Assembly (NCBI RefSeq): GCF_900105715.1
Contig: NZ_FNRY01000001.1
Coordinates: 558,001 to 622,000, forward strand
Source of the DNA: Paramicrobacterium humi
GTDB taxonomy: Bacteria > Actinomycetota > Actinomycetes > Actinomycetales > Microbacteriaceae
Direction of reading: 5' to 3'
DNA length: 64,000 nt
A model generated the notes under the pieces. It did not search any database and was not told the origin of the DNA. It saw nothing but the letters and a program-made list of their open reading frames with translations. Each line of letters starts with the position of its first letter. Positions within the stretch are counted from its first letter, which is position 1. Position numbers and translations under genes: made by a program. Below, in pieces: positions 50,205 through 60,526 of this stretch.

Positions 50205-52046
50205 TCAGGCCCCTGCCGCCTGCCACACCGCGAAGGCCGGACCTGTGCCGCTGATGCGGATGCCGGTCTCGTCCGCGTGGAGGTCGAGGTCGCCGAACGA
50301 GCGCGCCGCAGCATCCGCCCCGTTCACGGTTTCGGCCGGCAGCGTGATGTCGACGTCGGCGCGTGCCGCGACGATCAGGAGAGACTCGGACTCGTCCTCA
50401 CGAACGTAGGCGAGCACGTCGTCGCTCACGTGAACCCACCGCATGCCGCCGGTGTTGAGTGCACTGTGCGATCGGCGAAGGGCGATGAGCCGGGCATAGA
50501 GGTCGATGGTGTCGGATGCTGCATCGGCGGCGCCCCACGGAATCGGCGTTCGCGAGTCCTCCCCGTCGATCCCGGTGAGCCCGAACTCGTCGCCGGCCCA
50601 CACGACGGGGATGCCGGGCAGTGTGACCGACATGCCGACCGCGACGGGAAGCGTGCCGGGCAGCGCCCGCGTGAGGAACCTCGGGGTGTCATGGGTGTCG
50701 AGCGCGTTCATGTTGCCGAGGCGCGTGCGCCACGGGAAGCCGGCGCTGAACTGGCGGTGCGCGGCATAGAACTGCCAGCCGTTGTAGCGCGGGATCGTCT
50801 GCATCGCCATGCCGAGACCGCCGCCCGCGTCGCTGAGCGGCTCGGACAGCCAGCCCCACAGCGGACGCGTGAAGTTGGCGTAGGTCATCGCGCCGTGCCA
50901 GGCATCGCCCGTGAAGTCGCTTGCGGCGTCGTTCGTCGACTCGGCGAGGAGGATGGTATCGGGGTTCACCTCGGTCATCGTGCGCCGGATGATCTGCCGC
51001 ACCTCTTTGTTGAGGTCGTCGTCGCGGAAGCGACCGGTCATGTTGGCGACGTCGATGCGCCACCCGTCGAGGTTGTACGGCGCCTTAAGCCACTTCGCAA
51101 CGACCGAGTCGTCGCCCTCGATGAAGCGGCGGCGCAGCTCGGTCGAGTTCCAGTTGAACTTCGGAAGGCTCGGAACGCCGAGCCATGACTCGTAGCGCTC
51201 ATGCTCGTCGTCGAGCCAGTAGTAGAAGTCGCTCTCCGGCGCTTCCGGATGCCGGTGGGCGGCGAGGAACCACTCGTGCGCGTCGCCGGAGTGGTTCGTC
51301 GTGAGATCGCCGATAACGGTGAAGCCGCGCGCATGCGCAGCGGAGACGAGGCGCACGAGCGCCTCGTCTCCGCCGAGAAGCGGGTCGACGACGTCGAAGT
51401 TCGCCGAGTCGTAGCGGTGGTTCGAGCGCGCGGGGAAGACGGGGGTGAGGTAGATCATCGTCACCCCGAGCCGCTCGAGATGATCGAGACGGTCGATGAT
51501 GCCGTCGAGGTCGCCGCCGTAGAACTGCGTCGAACGCGCGGGCGGGTCGAGCCGCACGTCGTCGCCCCATTCGGCAGGCACGGCCCAGTCGGGCGCGACG
51601 CGCTGCGCGGCAGCATCCGATCGCGCGAACCTGTCGGGGAAGATCTGGTAGAGAACGGTCGACGGCACCCACTCGGGCGGCGCGTCGTACGCGACGAGCC
51701 TGAAGTCTTCGCTGTCGAGCGTCTCGGTGTTGAAGACCCCGCGCGCGTTCACCCAGATGTCGGTTCCGTCGGCGAGGCGAAGCAGCCACCGGTAGCCGTG
51801 CACGCGGTTCGCGACCTCGATCTCGGCCTGCCACCAGTCCCAGCCCGGCGTCGTCGCGACGCGTTCCGCCACGGCGAAGCGCGGTTCGCGGTCGGGGTTC
51901 GATCGCACCCGAACCCCGTGCAGCTCGCCAAGCGCCTGCGGAACGCGCAGGCGAACCGTCACCGATTCGCCGAGACGCGGATGCTGCGTCGACACATAGA
52001 GAGGAGAGCCGTCGTGGTGGGGCTCGAGGGCGGTGTCCATGGTCAT
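50205..52046 (-). CDS. GH13 neopullulanase/maltodextrin glucosidase
   Basis: A 613-residue alpha-amylase family enzyme. An N-terminal beta domain like that of neopullulanases (about 1-120) precedes the barrel. Catalytic residues are Asp332 in LDGWRIDVAN, Glu369 in ILLAESTND and Asp453 in LDTHDTPRF; His252 region DLTTNHSGD and YGGDLDGIIDRLDHL are typical. No signal peptide is present, so it cuts imported maltodextrins in the cytoplasm. AAGGAG is 8 bases before the ATG. It follows the MalEFG genes on the same strand. Confidence 0.93.
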   Translation of the reverse strand: MTMDTALEPHHDGSPLYVSTQHPRLGESVTVRLRVPQALGELHGVRVRSNPDREPRFAVAERVATTPGWDWWQAEIEVANRVHGYRWLLRLADGTDIWVNARGVFNTETLDSEDFRLVAYDAPPEWVPSTVLYQIFPDRFARSDAAAQRVAPDWAVPAEWGDDVRLDPPARSTQFYGGDLDGIIDRLDHLERLGVTMIYLTPVFPARSNHRYDSANFDVVDPLLGGDEALVRLVSAAHARGFTVIGDLTTNHSGDAHEWFLAAHRHPEAPESDFYYWLDDEHERYESWLGVPSLPKFNWNSTELRRRFIEGDDSVVAKWLKAPYNLDGWRIDVANMTGRFRDDDLNKEVRQIIRRTMTEVNPDTILLAESTNDAASDFTGDAWHGAMTYANFTRPLWGWLSEPLSDAGGGLGMAMQTIPRYNGWQFYAAHRQFSAGFPWRTRLGNMNALDTHDTPRFLTRALPGTLPVAVGMSVTLPGIPVVWAGDEFGLTGIDGEDSRTPIPWGAADAASDTIDLYARLIALRRSHSALNTGGMRWVHVSDDVLAYVREDESESLLIVAARADVDITLPAETVNGADAAARSFGDLDLHADETGIRISGTGPAFAVWQAAGA

Positions 52047-52159
52047 CGAGAAGACTCCTTGTGATCTGCGCCGAACGGGCGCGGAGGATGAAGGTGACGT
52101 GGTTGCGCGGGGAAGCCGCGGCAGAGCCCTCAGATTGTTATTCGGTTGTGAGTGACGCC

Positions 52160-52177
52160 GCCGCGGTCGGCCGCGGC
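52160..52177 (-). terminator. Weak hairpin between MalG-like and GH13 genes
   Basis: GCCGCGG and CCGCGGC form a 7-bp stem with a 4-base loop 11 bp after the MalG stop on the minus strand. No T run follows. It may be a partial terminator or mRNA end-protecting element; the GH13 gene begins 114 bp further on. Confidence 0.35.
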
Positions 52178-52187
52178 AGCGCACACC

Positions 52188-53099
52188 TTACTTGACGCTG
52201 CCGGCGGTCAGCCCGCCGACGATGTACTTCTGCAGATAGAGGAACAGCGCCATGACCGGAAGCGCGGCGAGAACCGCGCCCGCGGCGAAGACGCTCCAGT
52301 TGCTCGTGAACTCCTGAGACACGAACTGGTAGAGCCCGACGGCGAGCGTCTGCTTCTCCGGCGTGACGAGGACGACGCTCGCGATGACGAAGTCGTTCGT
52401 CGTGCCGATGAACGACAGCAGTCCCACGACGGCGAGGATCGGCGCGACCAGCGGAAGGATGATCGTGAAGAAGATCCGCGCGTGCCCGGCGCCGTCGATG
52501 CGCGCAGCCTCGTCGAGCGCTCGCGGAACGGTGTTGAAGAAGCCGTACATCAGATAGGTGTTCACGCCGAGGGCCCCGCCGAGGTACACCATGATGAGGG
52601 AGACCTGGTTGTCGAGGCCGAGCGCCGGGAAGATGTCGCCGATCGTGTTGAGGAGCAGGAAGATCGCGACGACGGCGAGCAGCTGCGGGAAGATCTGCAC
52701 GACAAGGAGGGTGATGAGACCGAATCGCCGCCCGGTGAAGCGCATGCGGCTGAAGGCATATGCGGCGAGCGCACCGAGGAAGACGGTGCATGCGGATGCG
52801 GTCAGCCCGATGAACAGCGTGTTGCCGAACCATGCCGCGTAGGGCTGCTGCGGTGAGTTGAAGAGCGTGACGTAGCTGTCTGCGCCGATCTTGGAGAACA
52901 AGCCGTTCGAGCTCAGCAGGGTTCCGTTGGGGTTGAGGGATGCCGAGAGCACGTACAGCAGCGGGAACACGGCGTACACGACGATGATGATGCCGATGAG
53001 GTGGCGCCACCCGGTCGCCGCGAACCAGCGGCCGAAGCGGAACGGCCGCTTCGCGGGGATGTCGTCGACGGAGGTGCGTGACTGCCTTGTCGTTGTCAT
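52188..53099 (-). CDS. ABC sugar permease, MalG-like
   Basis: A 303-residue inner membrane protein with six helices. The EAA loop that contacts the ATPase reads EAARIDGAGHARIFFTI. The helix-rich body and C-terminal YLQKYIVGGLTAGSVK are typical of MalG. It pairs with the MalF-like permease one base upstream. No ATPase gene is in the locus, so a shared MsmK/MalK-type ATPase encoded elsewhere is required. Confidence 0.95.
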   Translation of the reverse strand: MTTTRQSRTSVDDIPAKRPFRFGRWFAATGWRHLIGIIIVVYAVFPLLYVLSASLNPNGTLLSSNGLFSKIGADSYVTLFNSPQQPYAAWFGNTLFIGLTASACTVFLGALAAYAFSRMRFTGRRFGLITLLVVQIFPQLLAVVAIFLLLNTIGDIFPALGLDNQVSLIMVYLGGALGVNTYLMYGFFNTVPRALDEAARIDGAGHARIFFTIILPLVAPILAVVGLLSFIGTTNDFVIASVVLVTPEKQTLAVGLYQFVSQEFTSNWSVFAAGAVLAALPVMALFLYLQKYIVGGLTAGSVK

Positions 53100-53100
53100 G

Positions 53101-54714
53101 TCAGTTCAAGTCCTCCAGGGCCTTCGTCTGCTTGAAGCTGAGGATCGCGATGAGCGCGACGACGACGAAGATGATGATCGAGAACGCGCTCGCGAGGCCG
53201 TAGTCGCGGTTCGCTCCGACGAACGCGACCTTGTAGACCATCGAGATGAGGATGTCCGTCGCACCGACGTTCACGTCGGCAGAGGCATCGCGCGGCCCGC
53301 CCTCGGTGAGCATGTAGATCAGGTTGAAGTTGTTGAAGTTGAACGCGAACGACGAGATCAGCAGCGGTGCGACCGAGACGAGAAGCAGCGGGAACTTGAT
53401 CAGCCGGAACACGGCGAACGGCCGGGCGCCGTCGACCGTCGCGGCTTCGGTGAGCTCGTCCGGGATGGACTGCAGCGCACCCGTGCAGACAAGGAACATG
53501 TAGGGGAAGCCGAGCCAGAGATTGACCCAGAGGATGCTGATCTTCGCGAGCCACTCGTTCGTCAGCCACGGAATCTCTGCGCCGCCGAACAGCACGAGGT
53601 TGACGAAGCCGAAGTCGCGGTTGAGCAGGCCTGCCCAGACGATGGCGCCGAGGAAGGCGGGGAACGCATACGGGAGGATCATCAGGACCCGGTAGAACTT
53701 GCGCCCCTTCATTCGCGCGTCGTTGAACACGATCGCGAGGAAGAGCCCGAGCAGGAAGGTGGTGACGACGCTGAGCAGCGCGAACATGAACGTCCATACC
53801 GTCACGCTGATGAGCGGACCGCGGATGGACTCCTCGGTGAACGCCTTGACGAAGTTGTCGAAGCCGACGGTGACGCTCCAGCCGGGCATGAGCTGCTCGC
53901 CGTTCTCGGCGGTGAACGCGCCTTCGCCCGTGTCGCGGTAGACGGTTCCCGTCTTCGTGTCGGTCATCGTGCCCGCGGCGGGGTCGTACTTGAGCGATGA
54001 GGTGTACAAGTAGGCACTCGAGCCATCGGGGGTGCGCAGCGATCCGTCGTTGGGGTCGTCCGAGATCTGCACCGTGATGTCGGCTATCGCTTCCTGGTTC
54101 TTCAGGATGTCGTCGAAGTCGAGCGAGTTGTAGCCGGGGACGGAGACGGCCTTTCCGCCCTCCATCTCCGCATTGGCGACGGGGCTCAGAGGCGTGTCGT
54201 CGTTGCCGATGCTGACATCGCCGTCTGGTGACGTGACGAGGAAGCTGAAGGTGCCGAGCTGCTCGACGACGGTGAGGTCGTACGCGGGCGAGTCGGGAAC
54301 GCGCTCCTCAGCCGATTGGACGAGCGCGAGCACGGCATCGTCCTTCGTGCTGTTGTGGCCGGTTCCGTAGTTCGTGAAGGCGATGTAACCGGAGTAGCCG
54401 ATGACGAACACCTGGAAGATCAGAAGGAAGACGATGCCGGGTGCGAGGTATTTCGCGGGAAGCCACCCGCGCTTGAAGTAGATGAGGTTGATCGCCGCGG
54501 CGATCACGAGGATGACGCCGAAGACGATCCAGTCGCCCGAGGTCAGCGAGACGAACAGCGCGTAGAGCGATACGGCGTCGATGACGGCGATGAGCAGGAT
54601 CTTCACGAGCAGCACGGTGATGCCGCCGGAGGCGTGTTCGGCGATGCTGGCCGCTCTGCGGCGTCTCTTCAGTTGTTCGCGCGTCTCGCGCGGCGACTCT
54701 GTGGTCGTGCTCAT
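53101..54714 (-). CDS. ABC sugar permease, MalF-like with large P2 loop
   Basis: A 537-residue permease. Three N-terminal helices are followed by an external insert of about 170 residues (from roughly residue 120 to 290), as in E. coli MalF, where the P2 loop touches the binding protein. Five further helices follow, with EAATVDGARPFAVFRLI as the EAA loop. The insert is rich in Asp, Ser and Gly. GGGGAA precedes the ATG. It lies between the binding protein and MalG-like genes. Confidence 0.94.
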   Translation of the reverse strand: MSTTTESPRETREQLKRRRRAASIAEHASGGITVLLVKILLIAVIDAVSLYALFVSLTSGDWIVFGVILVIAAAINLIYFKRGWLPAKYLAPGIVFLLIFQVFVIGYSGYIAFTNYGTGHNSTKDDAVLALVQSAEERVPDSPAYDLTVVEQLGTFSFLVTSPDGDVSIGNDDTPLSPVANAEMEGGKAVSVPGYNSLDFDDILKNQEAIADITVQISDDPNDGSLRTPDGSSAYLYTSSLKYDPAAGTMTDTKTGTVYRDTGEGAFTAENGEQLMPGWSVTVGFDNFVKAFTEESIRGPLISVTVWTFMFALLSVVTTFLLGLFLAIVFNDARMKGRKFYRVLMILPYAFPAFLGAIVWAGLLNRDFGFVNLVLFGGAEIPWLTNEWLAKISILWVNLWLGFPYMFLVCTGALQSIPDELTEAATVDGARPFAVFRLIKFPLLLVSVAPLLISSFAFNFNNFNLIYMLTEGGPRDASADVNVGATDILISMVYKVAFVGANRDYGLASAFSIIIFVVVALIAILSFKQTKALEDLN

Positions 54715-54732
54715 GGTTCCCCGATGCGGTGA

Positions 54733-54764
54733 GATGCGGCGGCCGATCGCTCGGCCGCCGCATC
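54733..54764 (-). promoter_or_regulatory. Intercistronic hairpin between malE-like and malF-like
   Basis: GATGCGGCGGCCGA and its exact complement form a perfect 14-bp stem around a GCGA tetraloop (GNRA class) on the minus strand, 8 bp after the binding-protein stop. It has no T run. Hairpins in this spot protect the binding-protein mRNA end and cut expression of the permease genes in other maltose operons. Confidence 0.65.
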
Positions 54765-54771
54765 AGATTGA

Positions 54772-56010
54772 CTAACCTTCGATGGCGGCTTTGATGTCGT
54801 CGGCCATCTTCTGCCAGAGCGCTGTCGGGTCGCCCTTGCCATTGATGATGTCGGCCTCGGTGACGCCCCAGTACTGCCAGACCGCACCCATCTCCGGGAT
54901 GCTGGGCATGGGGACGCCGTTCGCGCCGACCTTGCCGAACGCGGCCGTGATCGGGTTGGAGCTGACCTCTTCGAACGCGGCGGTCAGAGCCGGTGCGCGC
55001 TTGCCGACGTTGTACAGGTCGACCTGCACGTCCTTCGTGCCGATGTAGTTCGTGAGGAACTCGGTCGCCGCGAGAACGTTCTTGCTCTTCGCCGAGATCA
55101 CGAAGCCCTGAACGCCGACGAAGGGCTGAGCGTCCTGGCCGCCGGCCGAGGGGATCGGGTCGACCGCGAGGTTGATGCCGGCATCCTGGGCCGCCTGCAC
55201 GTTCCACGGACCGGTGATGAGGAACGGCGAGGCGCCGCTCACGAACTTCTCCTTGGCGATGTCACCGTCGATGGTGGTCTTGAGAAGCCCGGCCTTTCCC
55301 TGCTCGGCGAGCCAGTTCGCGAACTTCACGCCGCCCTCGTTGCCGATCTGAAGGTCTTCGGGGTTGTAGCTTCCGTCATCGTTGGTTCCGAAGACGGGTG
55401 CGCCGAACGAGGTCTGGAAGGGGTAGAGGTGATACGGGTCGCTCTGCTCGCCGACCTGCACGAGGAACGGGAACTCGGTTCCGGCATCCTTGCCCATCTG
55501 CACCATCTCGTCGTAGCTCGTCGGTGCCTTCGGCGCGAGATCGGTGTTGCGCAGGAGCGCGATGTTCTCGATCGAGTAGGGCAGTCCGTAGGTCTGTCCC
55601 TCATAGCTCATCGCGTTGATCGCGATCTCCTGGAAGTCGCCGGCCGTGTCGCCGAGCTCGATCGGCTGAACGACGCCGTTCGTGACGAAGTTGCCCAGCC
55701 AGTCGTGCGCGGCGATCGTGATGTCGGGGCCCTTGCCCGTCGGCACCTGCTGGACGAACTCATCCTGGATCTTGCCGAAGTCCTTCTGGACCAGCTTGAC
55801 CTTGACGCCGGACTCCTTCGTGAATGCTGCCGCGGCATCCTTCATGACGCTCGCCCGGTCGGCGTCGACCCAGACCGTCAGAGTGGTCGAGCCGGACTTG
55901 CCGGAATCACCGGAATCGCTGCTGCCGCCGGCGGAGCAGCCGGTCAGTGCGAGCGCAGCGGCCGCGGTCATCGCCCCGATAGCGAGAATCGGATGGTTCT
56001 TCACCCTCAT
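54772..56010 (-). CDS. Sugar ABC binding lipoprotein, MalE-like
   Basis: A 412-residue lipoprotein. The signal sequence ends in ALALTGC, giving the lipid-modified Cys, then a Ser/Gly/Asp linker. The mature part has the type I binding-protein pattern of maltodextrin binders: TTLTVWVDADRASVMKDAA, GKGPDITIAAHDWLGNF, VVQPIELG and FLITGPWNVQAAQDAGINL. The ATG at 56008-56010 has AAAGG 7 bases upstream; an ATG five codons earlier is possible. It is the first gene of the transporter operon, under a LacI-type operator. Confidence 0.94.
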   Translation of the reverse strand: MRVKNHPILAIGAMTAAAALALTGCSAGGSSDSGDSGKSGSTTLTVWVDADRASVMKDAAAAFTKESGVKVKLVQKDFGKIQDEFVQQVPTGKGPDITIAAHDWLGNFVTNGVVQPIELGDTAGDFQEIAINAMSYEGQTYGLPYSIENIALLRNTDLAPKAPTSYDEMVQMGKDAGTEFPFLVQVGEQSDPYHLYPFQTSFGAPVFGTNDDGSYNPEDLQIGNEGGVKFANWLAEQGKAGLLKTTIDGDIAKEKFVSGASPFLITGPWNVQAAQDAGINLAVDPIPSAGGQDAQPFVGVQGFVISAKSKNVLAATEFLTNYIGTKDVQVDLYNVGKRAPALTAAFEEVSSNPITAAFGKVGANGVPMPSIPEMGAVWQYWGVTEADIINGKGDPTALWQKMADDIKAAIEG

Positions 56011-56086
56011 TGGTGTGCCTTTCATAGTGCTGTGTGCCGAACAGGCGGCGACGTCACGACGTACCCACCCGCTCGCCTGCGACTGC

Positions 56087-56126
56087 AAGCGTTTCCATGC
56101 TTACACGAACATCATGACCGTTTCAA
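56087..56126 (-). promoter_or_regulatory. Promoter of malE-like gene with LacI-type operator
   Basis: On the minus strand TTGAAA (56126-56121), 17 bases and TAAGCA (56103-56098) form a promoter. AAGCATGGAAACGCTT (56102-56087) overlaps the -10: a nearly palindromic LacI-family operator. A second copy of the core lies at 56183-56197. Confidence 0.7.
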
Positions 56127-56182
56127 CCGGGAATGGCGAGCTGATTGCGCGATCGTGATGTTCTCGTGACCCAAAAGTAGGT

Positions 56183-56218
56183 AAGCGTTTCCATGTTCGG
56201 CTGTTTCTGCCGTACAGT
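56183..56218 (+). promoter_or_regulatory. Promoter of GH13 gene with second LacI-type operator
   Basis: AAGCGTTTCCATGTT (56183-56197) repeats the 13-base core of the operator at 56087. TACAGT (56213-56218) is a TANNNT -10 that ends six bases before the ATG at 56225, so the mRNA is probably leaderless. The operator would overlap the -35 area. Confidence 0.65.
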
Positions 56219-56224
56219 GTCGGC

Positions 56225-57958
<1,734 letters not shown>

Positions 57959-57990
57959 CAAGGCGGTCGAGCGCGTGCTTTGCTTGAGCC

Positions 57991-58713
57991 ATGAGCGCCA
58001 CAACCGGCCGACATGAGGGTGAGCCGCACGGGGGCAACATCGCCTCGCGTATGAACTGGCTCCGCGCGGGCGTGCTCGGCGCGAACGACGGCATCGTCTC
58101 GGTTGCCGCTGTCGTGGTCGGCGTCGCGGGCGCGACGAGCGACACCGCCCCGATCCTGACGGCAGGCGTGGCGGCCGTCGTCGGCGGCGCCATCTCGATG
58201 GCACTCGGCGAGTACGTCTCTGTCTCGAGCCAGCGCGACAGCCAGCGCGCACTTCTCGAGAAGGAGCGCGAAGAGCTCCGCACCATGCCGGACGAGGAGC
58301 TCGACGAGCTTGCCGCCCTGTACACGGCCAAGGGACTCTCGGCGGAGACCGCGCGGCGCGTGGCGATCGAGCTGACGGAGCACGACGCGCTCGCGGCTCA
58401 CGCCGACATCGAGCTCGGCTTGACCGAGGAGGCGATCGCCAATCCCTGGCATGCCGCCCTCGCCTCGGCGCTCGCGTTCACCATCGGCGCGATACTCCCG
58501 CTGCTGGCGATCATGCTGCCGCCGGAGCAGGCGCGCGTACCGGTCACTTTCGTCGCCGTGCTCGCCGCGCTCGCTCTCACGGGCGCCGTGAGCGGCCGGC
58601 TCGGCGACAGCCCGCTGTTGCGACCCACCGTGCGGGTGGTCGCGGGCGGTGCGCTCGCTCTCGCCGCGACGTTCGCCGTCGGGTCGCTGCTCGGCACGAC
58701 CGTGGCGGGTTGA
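57991..58713 (+). CDS. VIT1/CCC1-family iron/manganese transporter
   Basis: A 240-residue membrane protein. The first helix pair shows LGANDGIVSVAAVVVGVAGA and the second GGAISMALGEYVSVSSQRD, the family signatures, followed by an acidic metal-binding helix (LEKEREELRTMPDEELDEL) and three more helices. VIT proteins move Fe2+ or Mn2+ out of the cytoplasm. It is a single gene that converges with the M23 peptidase gene 8 bp away. Confidence 0.93.
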   Translation: MSATTGRHEGEPHGGNIASRMNWLRAGVLGANDGIVSVAAVVVGVAGATSDTAPILTAGVAAVVGGAISMALGEYVSVSSQRDSQRALLEKEREELRTMPDEELDELAALYTAKGLSAETARRVAIELTEHDALAAHADIELGLTEEAIANPWHAALASALAFTIGAILPLLAIMLPPEQARVPVTFVAVLAALALTGAVSGRLGDSPLLRPTVRVVAGGALALAATFAVGSLLGTTVAG

Positions 58714-58721
58714 TCAGCCGA

Positions 58722-60323
58722 TCAATTCGCGTTGGCGTAGAGCCACGCGAGCGGGTCGACGTGCTCGGTGCCGTTGATGAGGATCTCCAGGTGCAGGTGC
58801 GGTCCCGTCGAGATTCCGGTGCTTCCGGTCTTGCCGATGAACTGCCCGACCTTGACGTGGTCGCCGACCTTGACCTGGCGTGAGCCGGGAATCATGTGGC
58901 CGTAGACGCTGTGGATCATCTGGCCGTTTATCGTGTGCTCGATCACGATCTTGACGCCGAAGGCGCCGCCGCCGTCGGTGGACTCGATGACGACGCCGTC
59001 CGCGATCGACTGAATAGGCGCGCCGTAGCCGGGGTTGAAGTCCTGGCCGAGGTGGTTGGTCGAGCAGCCGATCGAGCAGCCGGCGCGCTTTCCGTAGCCG
59101 CTGCCGATGTGGACTCCGACCGCGAACGGCCACTGCACGGTGCCGTTGGGATCGTTGGTGAAGGTCGCCTCGGGGATGATGCCGAGCTGTGCCGCGGCTT
59201 CGCCAGCGGAGAGCGCTCCGTACGTGTCGCGAGCGAGCGACAGGTCAGCGGACGCGGCATTGTTGACCATCGACTGGCTTCCCGCATCGGTGCCGTACGT
59301 GTCGTTGAGCTGTGCGACGCGCTTCTGCGCCTGCACGTCGTCGGCGGACAGCAGCGCGTTGGCGGGGAGCGAGGTGGCCACCGTCATGAGACCGACCGCG
59401 AGCAGGGCACTGATGCTCATGGTCTTGGTGGCGAGCCGGCGGATCGAGCGCGGCGCCTTGGGGGCGTCAACGGGAGCGTCGGCCGGTGCCCGATGACGGG
59501 CCCGGTCCTGCGGCTGAACGCGCGGCTGCGGCACGGTGCCGGTGTTCACGGTCCGCTGCTCGTCGGTGTCGAGAGTCGCTCCGTATGACCCGGCGATGAT
59601 CGCTTCGAACGACTCGGAACCGCTGGGGGCGCCGGCCGCCGGAGCTGTGGACTCCTCGGCCGCGATCTGTGCGGGCCGGAGCAGGTCCTCGTCGGCGAGC
59701 GCGTCGAGGTGCAGGTCGATGACGGGAGCGTCGTCGACGGCGTCGTCGAGAACCGCGGCGGGCGTCAACCGCTCGACGACGTCGGTGTCGCTGAGCGGCT
59801 CCGACGCAGAAGCGAGGGCGGGCTCGACGGCAGGGGCTGCGGGCTCCTCCAGAGCCAGGGCGGCGGGCTGCGCCGGCTCCTGAACCGGTGTCGGCTCGGC
59901 GTCGACGGTCGGAACGATTTCGGCGTCGACGGTCGGAACGATCTCCGCCTCGATGTGAAGATCGGTTTCGATCGCGAGGATCTCGATGTCGGGCTGCGGC
60001 GTCGCCGAGTGACGGCGCGAGCGGCGCGAGGGGTACTGCTGAACCTCGACCTGCACCTCGGCCTCGGGCGTCACCTCGACGGTCTCGCCGGACGTCGTCT
60101 GAAGTGCGGCTCGGCGCGCGCGACGAGACGTGAACGCCGTCGCGTCGGTGGTCTGCGGCGCGGGCTCGCTGGTCACGGGTGCGGACTCGGCGAGCTGCCG
60201 CTGCCGACGAGCCCGACGGGACTCGGGAATCTCGTCAGCGGTCTGCGTGTGCTTCTGAGGGGTCGCGTCGTCTCCGGTTGTGGGGAGCACAGAGCGGCTC
60301 TCTCCATCGGCACGACGTGTCAC
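58722..60323 (-). CDS. M23-family peptidase with long cytoplasmic tail
   Basis: A 533-residue protein. The C-terminal LytM/M23 domain (about 395-530) keeps all zinc and catalytic residues: His424 and Asp428 in NHLGQDFNPGYG and His509/His511 in GPHLHLE. A hydrophobic segment at about 301-323 (TMSISALLAVGLMTVATSLP) with ANA could be a signal peptide or anchor, but it is preceded by about 290 mostly disordered residues. That tail holds three SRRxRR motifs (near 35, 66 and 99) and a duplicated EIVPTVDA (127-142). It likely cleaves peptidoglycan cross-bridges. GTG start, weak binding site. Confidence 0.88.
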   Translation of the reverse strand: MTRRADGESRSVLPTTGDDATPQKHTQTADEIPESRRARRQRQLAESAPVTSEPAPQTTDATAFTSRRARRAALQTTSGETVEVTPEAEVQVEVQQYPSRRSRRHSATPQPDIEILAIETDLHIEAEIVPTVDAEIVPTVDAEPTPVQEPAQPAALALEEPAAPAVEPALASASEPLSDTDVVERLTPAAVLDDAVDDAPVIDLHLDALADEDLLRPAQIAAEESTAPAAGAPSGSESFEAIIAGSYGATLDTDEQRTVNTGTVPQPRVQPQDRARHRAPADAPVDAPKAPRSIRRLATKTMSISALLAVGLMTVATSLPANALLSADDVQAQKRVAQLNDTYGTDAGSQSMVNNAASADLSLARDTYGALSAGEAAAQLGIIPEATFTNDPNGTVQWPFAVGVHIGSGYGKRAGCSIGCSTNHLGQDFNPGYGAPIQSIADGVVIESTDGGGAFGVKIVIEHTINGQMIHSVYGHMIPGSRQVKVGDHVKVGQFIGKTGSTGISTGPHLHLEILINGTEHVDPLAWLYANAN

Positions 60324-60500
60324 AGGCTAGGTTGCTTTCTCAGGGTCCGGGGGTTCAGGATCCGGCGCACTCGTGGGGGTCGAGCACCAGATAACGGATT
60401 GATAAACAGTAGCAAGGAAAAGCTGGCAAGATCCACAATCCGCACCCTTCCAAACGCGCCCCCATTAGGGGCACGAGGGCTTCTCCCCCGCGATCGCGCG

Positions 60501-60526
60501 GATCTCGTGGGAACGTTCCCGAGATC
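60501..60526 (-). terminator. Hairpin at the suhB-like stop
   Basis: GATCTCG and CGAGATC flank a self-complementary GGGAACGTTCCC on the minus strand, starting at the stop codon of the inositol monophosphatase gene. There is no T run. A second small hairpin (GTGCCCC with GGGGGC) lies at about 60457-60473. Confidence 0.5.

Noticed and set aside
60324-60524. Possible c-di-AMP (ydaO-type) riboswitch before the M23 gene
   Set aside because: Such riboswitches precede some actinobacterial cell-wall hydrolase genes, but the 200-bp region lacks the conserved core I would expect and the leader seems too short.
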